DNA from: Chryseobacterium oryctis
Lineage (GTDB): Bacteria; Bacteroidota; Bacteroidia; Flavobacteriales; Weeksellaceae
Reading direction: 5' to 3'
Assembly (NCBI RefSeq): GCF_025971925.1
Contig: NZ_JAPDHV010000002.1
Span: 616,003 to 680,002 of the forward strand
DNA length: 64,000 nucleotides
In this document: positions 43,993 through 52,612 of the stretch, in pieces
Layout: each line of letters opens with the position of its first letter
Numbering within the stretch: the first letter of the stretch is position 1
Translations under genes and position numbers: made by a program
Notes under the pieces: generated by a model
Told to the model about the DNA's origin: nothing
Databases searched by the model: none
Seen by the model: only the letters and a program-made list of their open reading frames with translations

Positions 43993-45648
43993 ATGAAGTT
44001 GTTGCTTTTTGCTATTTTACTTCTTGGTCTTACGTCTTGCGGAATACAAAAATCAATCAGGCATATTCCGGATGTAACTCAATATTCACTTGAAATTCCG
44101 AAGGTTAATAAAATTAATGATTCAACTTTTAGTTTTAATCAAAATTATTTAACGAAAAACAAGCAACAAATTTGGGAGCTTTATATCAAAGGAAATCCTC
44201 TACAATTAGGATATAACAATGGAGCTTTAACTCAAAGTTTAATGCAGAAACAAGAGGAGATTTTCTTTTCTAAAGTAGAAGGTTTTGTCCCTTCAAAATT
44301 CAAGCAAAACTTATTGAGAGGATTTCTGAAATGGTACAATAGAAAAATGTATCTAAACGTTAGCGAAGATTATCAGGCGGAATTGTATGGCTTATCTCAG
44401 TATTCTTCGGATAAATATAATTTTGTTGCACCCAAATATTTAAGAAATCTGTATCTGCACGGTGCGCATGATATTGGACACGCAATGCAGGATTTAATGA
44501 TGGTTGGTTGTACTTCTCTTGCGGTCTGGAACGAAAATACTGAAGACGGAGATTTGCTGATAGGAAGAAACTTTGATTTTTACGTTGGAGATGATTTTGC
44601 TAAGAATAAATTAGTAGAATTTGTAGAACCAGAAAATGGGATTCCTTATTTGTCTGTAAGCTGGCCCGGAATGATTGGAGTGGTTTCCGGAATGAATAAA
44701 GAAGGTATTACTGTGACAATAAACGCCGGAAAATCGAAAATTCCGTTGACTGCTAAAACACCAATTTCTTTGGTGACAAGAGAGATTTTACAGTATGCAA
44801 AAAATATAGACGAAGCCATAGCCATTGCCAAAAAAAGAAAAGTTTTTGTGTCAGAGTCTATTTTGGTAGGAAGTGCAAATGATAAAAACGCTGTAATTAT
44901 TGAAACTTCCCCAGATAATTTCGGAGTATATAAAGTTGAAAATTCAAGTAGAGTTTTTTGTACCAATCATTTTCAGTCCGATGCTTACAAAAAAGACAAA
45001 AGAAATCAAAAGCATATTATAGAAAGCCATTCCGAATATCGTTATGAAAAATTGCAGGAACTTTTACAAGAGAAAAAAAAGTTGAATCCCGAAAAAATGG
45101 CTGCTATTTTAAGAGATAAATCAGGCTTGAAAGGAGAGAAGATTGGTTATGGAAACGAAAAGGCTATTAATCAGCTTTTAGCACATCATGCGGTTATTTT
45201 TTCGCCTCAAAAAAAAATGGCTTGGGTTTCTGCAAATCCGTATCAGCTGGGTGAATTTGTTTGTTATGATTTAAACGAAATTTTTTCAGATAAAAGATTA
45301 AAAACAGGTGTTTTTGCAACATCTGAGTTCAATATTGAGAAAGACCCTTTTATTGATTCCCAGGATTTTAAAAACTATGAGGAATATAAAAAACTAAATC
45401 ATCAGATGGAAGAAGCGATTGATGATGAAAGTAAAAATCTTTCTGAGGATTTTATCAATCATTATAAGAGATTAAATCCTGATTTTTGGTTAGTTCATTA
45501 CCAGATTGGAAAATATTATTTCAATAGAAAAGATTATTCTAAAGCAAAAATTGAATTTGAAAAAGCTCTAACTAAAGAAATTACAACTGTTCCTGATAAA
45601 AAAAATGTTGAGAAATATTTGAAGAAAGTTTTGAAGAAGATTCGTTAA
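43993..45648 (+). CDS. C45-type Ntn-hydrolase/acyltransferase lipoprotein with TPR tail
   Basis: A 551-residue lipoprotein. The signal 'LLLFAILLLGLTSC' gives a lipidated Cys16. The core resembles the acyl-CoA:6-aminopenicillanate acyltransferase (C45) family: 'MMVGCTSLAVWNE' with a candidate autoproteolytic nucleophile Cys173, 'LLIGRNFDFY' and 'NKEGITVTINAGKS'. The C-terminal 100 residues contain a TPR-like unit ('YYFNRKDYSKAKIEFEKALTKE'). An envelope enzyme making or breaking amide or ester bonds is expected. The frame is open back to 43894, but that extension only translates a dispersed repeat, so I start at 43993. It converges with the next gene with a 4-base stop overlap. Confidence 0.8.
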   Translation: MKLLLFAILLLGLTSCGIQKSIRHIPDVTQYSLEIPKVNKINDSTFSFNQNYLTKNKQQIWELYIKGNPLQLGYNNGALTQSLMQKQEEIFFSKVEGFVPSKFKQNLLRGFLKWYNRKMYLNVSEDYQAELYGLSQYSSDKYNFVAPKYLRNLYLHGAHDIGHAMQDLMMVGCTSLAVWNENTEDGDLLIGRNFDFYVGDDFAKNKLVEFVEPENGIPYLSVSWPGMIGVVSGMNKEGITVTINAGKSKIPLTAKTPISLVTREILQYAKNIDEAIAIAKKRKVFVSESILVGSANDKNAVIIETSPDNFGVYKVENSSRVFCTNHFQSDAYKKDKRNQKHIIESHSEYRYEKLQELLQEKKKLNPEKMAAILRDKSGLKGEKIGYGNEKAINQLLAHHAVIFSPQKKMAWVSANPYQLGEFVCYDLNEIFSDKRLKTGVFATSEFNIEKDPFIDSQDFKNYEEYKKLNHQMEEAIDDESKNLSEDFINHYKRLNPDFWLVHYQIGKYYFNRKDYSKAKIEFEKALTKEITTVPDKKNVEKYLKKVLKKIR

Positions 45649-46817
45649 CTATTTTCAGGACTCACTTTATTCAGAAAAAAGAAAACAGAAATCCCTGAAA
45701 TTACAGACATTGTACTTGCCAGAATAGCACTTCCGATTACATATTGAAGAAGATTGTTTTTTATCAGTTCAAAATTTAGTTCCTGATTCAAAATACTACT
45801 GTCACCAGATACAAACGGAGCTCCCAAAAATAATGAAGCAGCAATAATGAAAGGAATAAATGGAGGTAAACTTACATTTGAAGCTACAAAAGCTAAAACT
45901 TTATTTAACTTAAACAGGACTGAGAGAGAAATCACAATCAAAGTGTGAAATCCCCAAAAAGGAGAAAGACCTACAAATACTCCCAATGCAACAGAGAAAG
46001 CTTTGGTTCTGTTGCTTCCGTCGCTTTCAAGAACATCTTCTTTTAGAAACTTTTTAAAGCTTTTTTTTTTGAAATTATTCAAGAAGTTTCTCGGAATAAT
46101 GTAAAGAAGAGTAATCGTTACTAAAATTGTATTCAAAATACTGATTCTCGTAAAATCTTTGAAAGGCCTGAAATGAGAAACTCTTTCTGCAGGGTCATAT
46201 AAAACTTTTATAGGAACATTCTTTACAAAAACGTGTCTCCATGCTGTTCTTACAATAATTTCAATCTCAAATTCGAATTTTGGAGTAAAATATTTTTTTG
46301 GAATTTTATGTAGCGGATAAAGTCTATAACCAGATTGTGTATCTTCCAGTTTTATTCCCGTTTCAAACCAAAACCAAAAATTAGAAAAACGGTTTCCAAA
46401 ACTGCTTTTTTTAGGAATTCCGTCTTGTGACATATTTCGGTTTCCGATTAATAAAACATCTTCCTTTTCATTGAGTAAAGCCTCTACAAATACAGGAATG
46501 TCATCAGGATAATGTTGTCCGTCAGAATCAATTGTTATGGCATAATTGTATCCTGACTTTTTAGCTTTTCTGAAACCTATTTTCAGACCATTTCCCTTTC
46601 CTTTGTTCTCCGGTAAACTCATAACCTCAATCTGAGGATATTGAGCTAAAATCTGTGAAGTAGAGTCTGTAGAACCATCATTTATCACAATAATATTTTC
46701 GGTATACTGTAATATACCATCAATTACTCTTTTCAGAGTTTTTTCATTATTGTAAGTAGGTATTAAAATGCAGATTTTCTTTTCAGAAATTGCATTTTGT
46801 ACTTCGGGAATGGTCAT
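45645..46817 (-). CDS. Family 2 glycosyltransferase fused to DUF2062
   Basis: A 390-residue protein. Residues about 12-220 are a GT2 domain ('CILIPTYNNEKTLKRVIDGI', 'VINDGSTDST', 'DSDGQHYPDD'), with the DxD-like metal site in 'TIDSDGQH'. The C-terminal third has three or more membrane helices and the DUF2062 signature ('VALGVFVGLSPFWGFHTLIVI'). The same fusion is a standing member of aryl polyene loci (ApeJ-like). It may glycosylate the pigment or a lipid carrier; the acceptor is unknown. It converges with the C45 gene. Confidence 0.9.
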   Translation of the reverse strand: MTIPEVQNAISEKKICILIPTYNNEKTLKRVIDGILQYTENIIVINDGSTDSTSQILAQYPQIEVMSLPENKGKGNGLKIGFRKAKKSGYNYAITIDSDGQHYPDDIPVFVEALLNEKEDVLLIGNRNMSQDGIPKKSSFGNRFSNFWFWFETGIKLEDTQSGYRLYPLHKIPKKYFTPKFEFEIEIIVRTAWRHVFVKNVPIKVLYDPAERVSHFRPFKDFTRISILNTILVTITLLYIIPRNFLNNFKKKSFKKFLKEDVLESDGSNRTKAFSVALGVFVGLSPFWGFHTLIVISLSVLFKLNKVLAFVASNVSLPPFIPFIIAASLFLGAPFVSGDSSILNQELNFELIKNNLLQYVIGSAILASTMSVISGISVFFFLNKVSPENS

Positions 46818-46821
46818 TGTT

Positions 46822-47298
46822 TTATTTTAATGTCGCTCTTTCTTCAGCCGTAATGGTTTTAGATTGGGCTGCAAATCTTTTAATATAGTTTTTTAAGGCT
46901 GTATTTTGTTTTCCGTAATTGTTAAGAATGAAAGTTTTATCTTCTTTAAGGTTTTTATTGTACCCTACAATTTTCGGAATATTTTCCTGCACACTTAATC
47001 TTATCAATCTCAATTCAATATTATTAGGATTTGATTTGATAATATTTTCAAGATTGGTTGCACCTGTTTTTACTAAAGCTTTTCTGTTTCCTTTAGTTAT
47101 TTTGGCTTCCATGATTTGAGCGGCAGCTTTGTATCCCGTTATGATAACATCAGAACCAGATTGTTTCTCTGCTATATTAATAAAAGCTTGTGTATTTGCA
47201 TTAGACAGATTTGCTTTTGCATAGCTGTTTCTCAATTCGTCTAAATCTGATTGAAAGAATATAAAAAAAGCTGTTAAGAATGATAAAAGCAGTTTCAT
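46822..47298 (-). CDS. Secreted hypothetical protein of the pigment operon
   Basis: A 158-residue protein with signal peptide ('LLLSFLTAFFIFFQS') and an all-helical mature part ('LSNANTQAFINIAEKQSGSDVIITGYKAAAQIMEAK' region). No domain is recognised. Its start overlaps the stop of the FabZ-like gene by one base (TAATG) and it ends 4 bases before the glycosyltransferase gene, so it is embedded in the operon. The function is unknown. Confidence 0.75.
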   Translation of the reverse strand: MKLLLSFLTAFFIFFQSDLDELRNSYAKANLSNANTQAFINIAEKQSGSDVIITGYKAAAQIMEAKITKGNRKALVKTGATNLENIIKSNPNNIELRLIRLSVQENIPKIVGYNKNLKEDKTFILNNYGKQNTALKNYIKRFAAQSKTITAEERATLK

Positions 47299-47675
47299 TA
47301 TGCCAATTTTTTATAGTTTACTGACATTTTTAATGCAATTGTCTCGCCAAAAGAAGTTGTATTTTTTACTTTTATTTCATCTTCATTTTCATTTATATCC
47401 AGTTGAAGCTTTAAAGCAGGAGTTTCAAAAGGATTGATAATTGCCATGAATTTTACGTTTGAAGCCGTTTTTAGAAATAGTTTCTTGCCTGTGAATTCTT
47501 CTGTAAGTTCTTTTACAATCTGCATCATACAAACACCTGGAGTTACCGGATTTCCTGGAAAATGACCCTTGAAAATATCATGGTTTTTATTCAAATTAAT
47601 ATTGGCAATAAAACCTCCGTTTTCTGCCTGTTCGTATAATTCTAAAGTATAAAAGTCTGTAAGAATTGTCTGCAT
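47298..47675 (-). CDS. FabZ-like 3-hydroxyacyl-ACP dehydratase, atypical
   Basis: A 125-residue hotdog protein. The FabZ signature 'FKGHFPGNPVTPGV' with the catalytic His is present. The position after 'PGVCMM' that holds the second catalytic acid in FabZ (as in 'IEAMAQ') reads 'QIVKEL', so Gln may replace Glu. It would dehydrate 3-hydroxyacyl-ACP during polyene growth, or act as a thioesterase-like hotdog if the substitution is real. It lies in the minus-strand operon. Confidence 0.82.
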   Translation of the reverse strand: MQTILTDFYTLELYEQAENGGFIANINLNKNHDIFKGHFPGNPVTPGVCMMQIVKELTEEFTGKKLFLKTASNVKFMAIINPFETPALKLQLDINENEDEIKVKNTTSFGETIALKMSVNYKKLA

Positions 47676-47696
47676 AAATTATTTTTCACTTAAAAA

Positions 47697-48332
47697 TTAT
47701 TCAACATCTGTTATCTGAAACAGTTTGATATTGATTTTGAAATCTTTATGTTGAATGTCTAAACTATCTGCGAAGATATGTTTTTTTGCATCAAAAGTAA
47801 AATCGATTTTTTCCTTATTATTTTTGGTGTAAACAATTTGGTTTAATAATCCATTTTCTTTGTTGAAGAATAAATAATGTGCTTTGTTATCAATTTTTGA
47901 AAGATAAATTTTAGAATTATTATTCTCAAAACTTTCATTTACAGGATATTTCTGTTTTAGAAGTAGTTGAAAATCGTTTTTAAGAAAATTAATTACAATT
48001 TTTTTATCCAAATCGGGTAAAACGTAATTGAGCTTGAAATCGTTATCAGAAATTTCAAAATCGATTAATTTATTCCCGAAATCCGAAGTCATGGCAACAC
48101 GATGTGTCGTTTCGTTTATTTTTTTGATGATTACAATTCCGCTTATGTGATTTTTATAAATATCCATCTGACATTTATACACATAATCTTCATTGGAAGA
48201 AAAATATAAGTTTTCGACTGATTTTTCAGAGCTTGAAACAGGTTTTGCATCGGTTAACTCATATGTTTTACAGGAAACACAGAATAAAAGGATACAACTA
48301 TAAAGAAAACTCTGACGCAGAAATCGGTGCAT
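47697..48332 (-). CDS. Hypothetical lipoprotein of the pigment operon
   Basis: A 211-residue lipoprotein: 'FLRQSFLYSCILLFCVSC' precedes the lipidated Cys. The mature part is beta-rich ('YKCQMDIYKNHISGIVIIKKI', 'HRVAMTSDFGNKLIDFEI'), giving a LolB- or DUF4292-like impression. It directly follows, and overlaps by 35 bases, the LolA-like gene, so the pair may form a carrier-acceptor system analogous to LolA-LolB. Start at 48332 chosen because it gives a compact signal peptide. Confidence 0.75.
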   Translation of the reverse strand: MHRFLRQSFLYSCILLFCVSCKTYELTDAKPVSSSEKSVENLYFSSNEDYVYKCQMDIYKNHISGIVIIKKINETTHRVAMTSDFGNKLIDFEISDNDFKLNYVLPDLDKKIVINFLKNDFQLLLKQKYPVNESFENNNSKIYLSKIDNKAHYLFFNKENGLLNQIVYTKNNKEKIDFTFDAKKHIFADSLDIQHKDFKINIKLFQITDVE

Positions 48333-48924
48333 TGATTTTAGTGTTTTTGAAAACAATATTGGTAGTATCTCCTGATGCTTCTGTCATATTTACCTGAGAA
48401 ACAGTTGATTGGTTTTTAGGAAAATGAAGCTCGATTTGTTTAATATATTTCAGTAATTGAGCCGATTTCGGGATGAATTTAGCAATGTTGAAATTACCGT
48501 TTTTGAAATAACTTACAGAAAACTCAGGGTCATTGAACATTTGCCCGTTGGAGCTACCTACAATTAATTTGTTGATTTTTTCAAATGTTTTGCTTTTTGC
48601 ATCCACAGAAGATTTTTTCCCCTGATCGTTGATGAAAATCTTATTATCCTTAAAAACAATGCTATACTGATAAGGTTTTGTATACTTCCAACTCAGCATA
48701 TTGGGTGTTTTCAGAGACATTTTTCCTTGTGTTACAATGTTTTTATCCAAAAAATCCATTTTTTTGGTTTGGGTAAAATCACTTTGTAATGTTTTTATTT
48801 CTTTTGTTTCTGATGAAACTTTTGCCACAAATGCTTTTGCTTCAGCTCCCGACATTGCCGTGTTTTGAGCAAAAAAGAAACTTGAAACTAATAAAAATGC
48901 TCCAAAAGCAATATTTTTAATCAT
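48298..48924 (-). CDS. LolA-like outer-membrane lipoprotein carrier
   Basis: A 208-residue periplasmic carrier with signal peptide ('IAFGAFLLVSSFFFAQ'). The LolA pattern is visible: 'LQSDFTQTKKMDFLDKNIVTQGKMSLKTPNMLSWKYTKPY' region and the C-terminal 'VNMTEASGDTTNIVFKNTKINAPI'. Aryl polyene loci carry such a paralogue, thought to escort the hydrophobic pigment or a lipoprotein across the periplasm. It overlaps the deacetylase gene (4 bases) and the lipoprotein gene. Confidence 0.88.
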   Translation of the reverse strand: MIKNIAFGAFLLVSSFFFAQNTAMSGAEAKAFVAKVSSETKEIKTLQSDFTQTKKMDFLDKNIVTQGKMSLKTPNMLSWKYTKPYQYSIVFKDNKIFINDQGKKSSVDAKSKTFEKINKLIVGSSNGQMFNDPEFSVSYFKNGNFNIAKFIPKSAQLLKYIKQIELHFPKNQSTVSQVNMTEASGDTTNIVFKNTKINAPISASEFSL

Positions 48925-49673
48925 TTTTTATTGATTTTTATGATTGAATCAACCGTAAAAGTTGAATAATTTTTCTGTTTCAAAAATAGCAATAAATCTA
49001 CCAAAACGTTGTAGGTTTTTTCCGAAGTGTCGTGAAGCAGAATTATGCTTCCTTTTTTTATATCTTTAGTTACTCTTCGATAGATTTTTTTCTCATCAGC
49101 AATAATGGTATCTAATGAGCGAACATTCCAGCCGATGCTTTGTTTATGCGTTTTTTTGATGGCTTTTGCAATATTCGGATTGGTAACTCCGAAAGGTGGA
49201 CGGTACAAATTGGTGGTAATGTTCCCAATTTTTGAAATAATTTCATCACATTTTTCAATTTCTTCAATCATTTTTGAAGTTGATAAAAATCCGGTATTGT
49301 TGGAATGTGATAAAGTATGATTTCCAACTGTATGACCTTCTGCAATGATTCTCTGAAATATTTCAGGATATTTTTCAATTTGTTTTCCGATACAGAAAAA
49401 AGTAGCTTTTACCTGATTTTCTTTTAAAATATCCAAAAATTTGGGTGTAAATTCAGTAGGACCGTCATCAAAAGTGAGAGCAACCTCTTTTATTTTTGTT
49501 CTTTTATGAGTTTTACTGTTAACGAAATAGCCTAGCTCAATATCGAAAGAACCCCAAATCACAACTGCCGAAAAAACTAGAAAACCTAATAAATAGACCC
49601 AAAAACTTCCGTGAAATGCATAAATAATAACATTACACAAAAGATAAAATAGTATAAATGGATAATGTTTCAT
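48921..49673 (-). CDS. Polysaccharide deacetylase (NodB-type, CE4)
   Basis: A 250-residue membrane-anchored hydrolase. Two N-terminal hydrophobic helices (about 5-45) precede the NodB domain. The metal and catalytic motifs are 'LTFDDGPTEFTPK' (Asp-Asp), 'GNHTLSHSN' (His-x4-His) and 'RPPFGVTN'. It would deacetylate a sugar or peptidoglycan-like substrate, perhaps linked to the glycosyltransferase of the same operon. Its start marks the left end of a 254-base gap holding a palindromic repeat. Confidence 0.9.
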   Translation of the reverse strand: MKHYPFILFYLLCNVIIYAFHGSFWVYLLGFLVFSAVVIWGSFDIELGYFVNSKTHKRTKIKEVALTFDDGPTEFTPKFLDILKENQVKATFFCIGKQIEKYPEIFQRIIAEGHTVGNHTLSHSNNTGFLSTSKMIEEIEKCDEIISKIGNITTNLYRPPFGVTNPNIAKAIKKTHKQSIGWNVRSLDTIIADEKKIYRRVTKDIKKGSIILLHDTSEKTYNVLVDLLLFLKQKNYSTFTVDSIIKINKK

Positions 49674-49725
49674 CTTTTATTTTTTTAGTTTTGATCTAAA
49701 TTATTTTCAATATGTTTCCCATTCT

Positions 49726-49832
49726 GTCATCCTGAATGTAGCAAGGGGGAGAAAAGAATCTAAACTTAATGTTTCAAATTTAACCATTAAGTTATTAAGG
49801 GTATTAAGAGATTTCTCCTTCGTCGAAATGAT
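49726..49832. repeat. Dispersed palindromic repeat, family A copy 2 (full length)
   Basis: The outer arms start with 'gtcatcctgaatgtagcaag' (49726 onward) and end with 'ctccttcgtcgaaatgat' (to 49832). Within them lies a perfect 9-bp inverted repeat, AACTTAATG (49763-49771) / CATTAAGTT (49785-49793). It fills the gap between the deacetylase and ketosynthase-like genes. Confidence 0.7.
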
Positions 49833-49926
49833 AAATATATTGTTTGTCTTGTTAAGTTAAATACCTGTATGAGCTGGGAGTATTTTCAAAATTTAGAATA
49901 AAATCTTTATCCTTTTTATGCTAAAA

Positions 49927-50988
49927 CTAAATTCTTTCCAACAGAACCAAGCTATGGTCATTTCCTCCTAGATGATTATACAGAAGTATACTCTTAATCT
50001 CTTCTTTTTTTACAGAGTTGATCATCATTATTTCCGGAATTTCTTGCGTCTTAAGGATGTGACAAGCCATGAAAGTAGAAAAACCACTTGCTGTATTGAA
50101 TTCTCCGCTTAAATGTTTATAATATAGTAACACAGAATTTTGAAATAAATTCATCGCTTCTGCATAATAAACATCAGATTGAGCGTCTCCGCTAAATCCT
50201 AAAATAACAGCATCGATTTCATTGTTTGTCAAATTATTTTTAGCTAAAAATTGTTCGATAAATTGTTTTGTTTCGTACAAATCTAGTTTATTGCTAATTT
50301 GAATATCATTTAATTGAGCGTAAGAAGTCGTTGTTTTGTTTTTTCCAACAACAAAGAAGCTAGCTCCTTCACCCCAAATCACCCCATTTGTTGTCGAATG
50401 TATGTGATCTGCGGGTAAATTTTCTTCTTTTTTTATGGTATTGTTGAGCTGATACAATTCCATTGTTCTGTCGGTTTGTTCGTCTGTTGAACCTACCAAA
50501 ATATTTTCAGCTTCTCCGTCAATAATTTGAAGTTTAGCATCTAAAAATGAAAACTCTAGAGAGGATGAAGTGTTCACATAAGTGAAATTATAGGCATGAC
50601 ATTGCAATCCTAGCGCGATTTGTCCTGCAACTGTATTGTGAGTTGACTGGATGAAAAATGTCGGAGTCAAAAATTCTTCATTATTATTAATCACATTTTT
50701 CAAAAACTTTTCAGAATCTTGAGAGCAACCCATTCCTGTTCCTACAATAATGGCATCAGGATTTTCTATTTCTGCTTCTTTTAAAGCGTAATGTGATGCT
50801 ACTGTGCTCATTTTTACAGTTTTAGACATTCTTCTAATCATTGCAGGAGGGATGAATTCTTTGTAATTGGGCTCAATAGCTTTGAGAATCTGAACTGAAT
50901 TTTCAGATTTCAGGTTTTGGAAAAAATTCTCGTTTAAAGTGTCCTGAACAGAAATGCAAGACGCACTGTTGATATAAACTACGTTCAT
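49927..50988 (-). CDS. Ketosynthase-like protein lacking the active-site Cys (chain-length-factor-like)
   Basis: A 353-residue KS-fold protein. The segment aligned with the nucleophile reads 'VNTSSSLEFSFLDA', placing Ser142 where Cys is expected, and the first catalytic His motif (NxHGTxT) is replaced by 'LGFSGDAQSD'. It is therefore unlikely to condense on its own and is best read as a chain-length-factor-like partner of the adjacent intact KS. Its ATG overlaps the stop of that KS by 4 bases (ATGA), a strong sign of coupled translation and complex formation. Start moved from 51015 to 50988 on that basis. Confidence 0.85.
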   Translation of the reverse strand: MNVVYINSASCISVQDTLNENFFQNLKSENSVQILKAIEPNYKEFIPPAMIRRMSKTVKMSTVASHYALKEAEIENPDAIIVGTGMGCSQDSEKFLKNVINNNEEFLTPTFFIQSTHNTVAGQIALGLQCHAYNFTYVNTSSSLEFSFLDAKLQIIDGEAENILVGSTDEQTDRTMELYQLNNTIKKEENLPADHIHSTTNGVIWGEGASFFVVGKNKTTTSYAQLNDIQISNKLDLYETKQFIEQFLAKNNLTNNEIDAVILGFSGDAQSDVYYAEAMNLFQNSVLLYYKHLSGEFNTASGFSTFMACHILKTQEIPEIMMINSVKKEEIKSILLYNHLGGNDHSLVLLERI

Positions 50989-52184
50989 GATTTTGAGAAA
51001 ATTAAGGTTGAACAATTTCCTCCAAATCCAAATGAATTGGAAAGAACATGATTGATATTTTTTTCTTTTAATTCTGTAACAGGCATTAAATCAAATTCTT
51101 GCATCTTTGTTTTGAAATTCAGATTAGGAAAAATGCTATTATGTTGAATAGCAAGTAATGAATATACCGCTTCAATTCCTGCTGCAGCTGCCAAAGTGTG
51201 GCCTGTAAATGCTTTTGTAGAGCTGAAATCAGGAACTTTATTTTCTCCAAAAATTCTAATCATTGCAATTCCTTCCGATAAATCGTTATTTGGAGTTGCT
51301 GTTCCGTGAACATTGATGTAATCAATGTTTTCTTTATTTAAACCCGAAATTTTCAAGGCTTTTTCCATTGCTAAAAATGCACCTTGTCCGTTTTCGGAAG
51401 AGGCAGTTTGATGATGTGCATCATTGGCATTTCCATATCCTGAAAGATAGCCCAACACTTTTTTGTTTTCTTTTTTTACAACTTCATCAGATTCTAAAAC
51501 GATGAAAGCTGCTGCTTCTCCTAAATTCAGACCTTTTCTGTCGTTGTCAAAAGGTGTGTTGTAAGAGTCGGTAAGAATCATCAAGGTATTAAAACCATTC
51601 AGTGTAAATTTTGAAAGAGAATCTGTTCCGCCAACAACAACTCGGTCTAAAACACCATTTTTTATCAGTTTAGCACCCATCATTATTGCATTTGCTGCCG
51701 ATGAACAGGCTGTACTGATAGTTGAAACCATACCTTTTAAGCCTAAATAATCCGCAATTGCCAATGATGAATTACCAGCATCGTGAGAGTCAATATATTT
51801 TTGCTTTTCAGGGAAATCTTCGTAAGTATAGAAATATTTTTCGGTGATATCCATTCCTCCAACACTGGTTGAAGAAATCAAGCCGGTTCTGTATTCGTTA
51901 ATATTTGAAATTTGAGAACTTTCTACAGCTTCTTTTGCAGCAATCATTCCTAATAAAGCGGTTCTTGTAACATTGTTATCTTCATTTAGCTGAAGTTTTT
52001 GTGCCAATTCTTCATTAGTAAGTTTTATTTCTCCTGTTTTTATATTTCCAGCATGACGGGTTTCAAACATCTGAATGTCCGAAATACCATGTTTTCCTGT
52101 TGTGAGAGAAACAAAATTTTCCTCCACGTTGTTTCCGATGGAGGAAATGATGCCCATTCCTGTTATGGCAATTTTTTGACTCAT
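50985..52184 (-). CDS. Beta-ketoacyl-ACP synthase (FabF-type), catalytically complete
   Basis: A 399-residue ketosynthase. The triad is Cys160 in 'ISTACSSAANAIM', His293 in 'INVHGTATPNND' and His329 in 'AFTGHTLAAAAG'. It is translationally coupled to the Cys-less KS-like gene downstream, as in KS-CLF pairs of aryl polyene and type II polyketide systems. The start at 52184 ('MSQKIAITGMG') is standard; six upstream codons run into a family B repeat. Confidence 0.93.
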   Translation of the reverse strand: MSQKIAITGMGIISSIGNNVEENFVSLTTGKHGISDIQMFETRHAGNIKTGEIKLTNEELAQKLQLNEDNNVTRTALLGMIAAKEAVESSQISNINEYRTGLISSTSVGGMDITEKYFYTYEDFPEKQKYIDSHDAGNSSLAIADYLGLKGMVSTISTACSSAANAIMMGAKLIKNGVLDRVVVGGTDSLSKFTLNGFNTLMILTDSYNTPFDNDRKGLNLGEAAAFIVLESDEVVKKENKKVLGYLSGYGNANDAHHQTASSENGQGAFLAMEKALKISGLNKENIDYINVHGTATPNNDLSEGIAMIRIFGENKVPDFSSTKAFTGHTLAAAAGIEAVYSLLAIQHNSIFPNLNFKTKMQEFDLMPVTELKEKNINHVLSNSFGFGGNCSTLIFSKS

Positions 52185-52192
52185 CTTTTTAT

Positions 52193-52265
52193 AATATACC
52201 AATGTATTAATCTAACAGTGTAACAATTTTGGTACATTGCTAAGTTGATACACTGTTAGATTAAT
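52193..52265. repeat. Dispersed intergenic repeat, family B copy 3, with 17-bp perfect inverted repeat
   Basis: ATTAATCTAACAGTGTA (52206-52222) is perfectly repeated in inverted form at 52249-52265, with AACAATTTTGGTACATTGC-type modules inside. It occupies the 81-base gap between the ACP and KS genes and ends at the base next to the ACP stop codon. Confidence 0.75.
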
Positions 52266-52523
52266 TTATTTTGTTCTGTTTTCTTCGATGAATTTCGCCA
52301 TTGTGTCGATAGATGCAAAAATTTCTTTTCCTTTTTTAGGGTCAGAAAGCTTGATTCCGTATTCTTTGTCTAAAAGAACGATAAGCTCAAGAGCATCAAT
52401 AGAGTCTAACCCAAGACCTCCTCCAAATAAAGGGTCTGAATTTTTGATTTCTTCTACTGCAACGTCTTCAAGATTAAGAACTTCGATGATTTTGTGTTTT
52501 AATTCTTCTTTTAAGTTTTCCAT
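52266..52523 (-). CDS. Acyl carrier protein
   Basis: An 85-residue acidic carrier. The phosphopantetheine Ser is in 'GLGLDSIDALELIV'. The start at 52523 ('MENLKEELKHKII') is preferred to the in-frame ATG at 52550, which lies in a repeat. It is the second ACP in the locus and sits upstream of the KS / KS-like pair, so it probably serves them. Confidence 0.93.
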   Translation of the reverse strand: MENLKEELKHKIIEVLNLEDVAVEEIKNSDPLFGGGLGLDSIDALELIVLLDKEYGIKLSDPKKGKEIFASIDTMAKFIEENRTK

Positions 52524-52533
52524 AATTTTTTTA

Positions 52534-52612
52534 ATTTGATAATGTACCAATGTCTCAGCTTATTGATTCTGAACTGATTGTTACATTTTTATACTGTTTT
52601 ATTGTTATATTA
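52534..52612. repeat. Dispersed intergenic repeat, family B copy 4
   Basis: Modules GATAATGTACCAATG, ATTGTTACATTT and TATTGTTATATT fill the gap between the half-length KS gene and the ACP gene and run three bases into the former's stop codon region. It is less regular than the copy at 52193. Confidence 0.5.
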
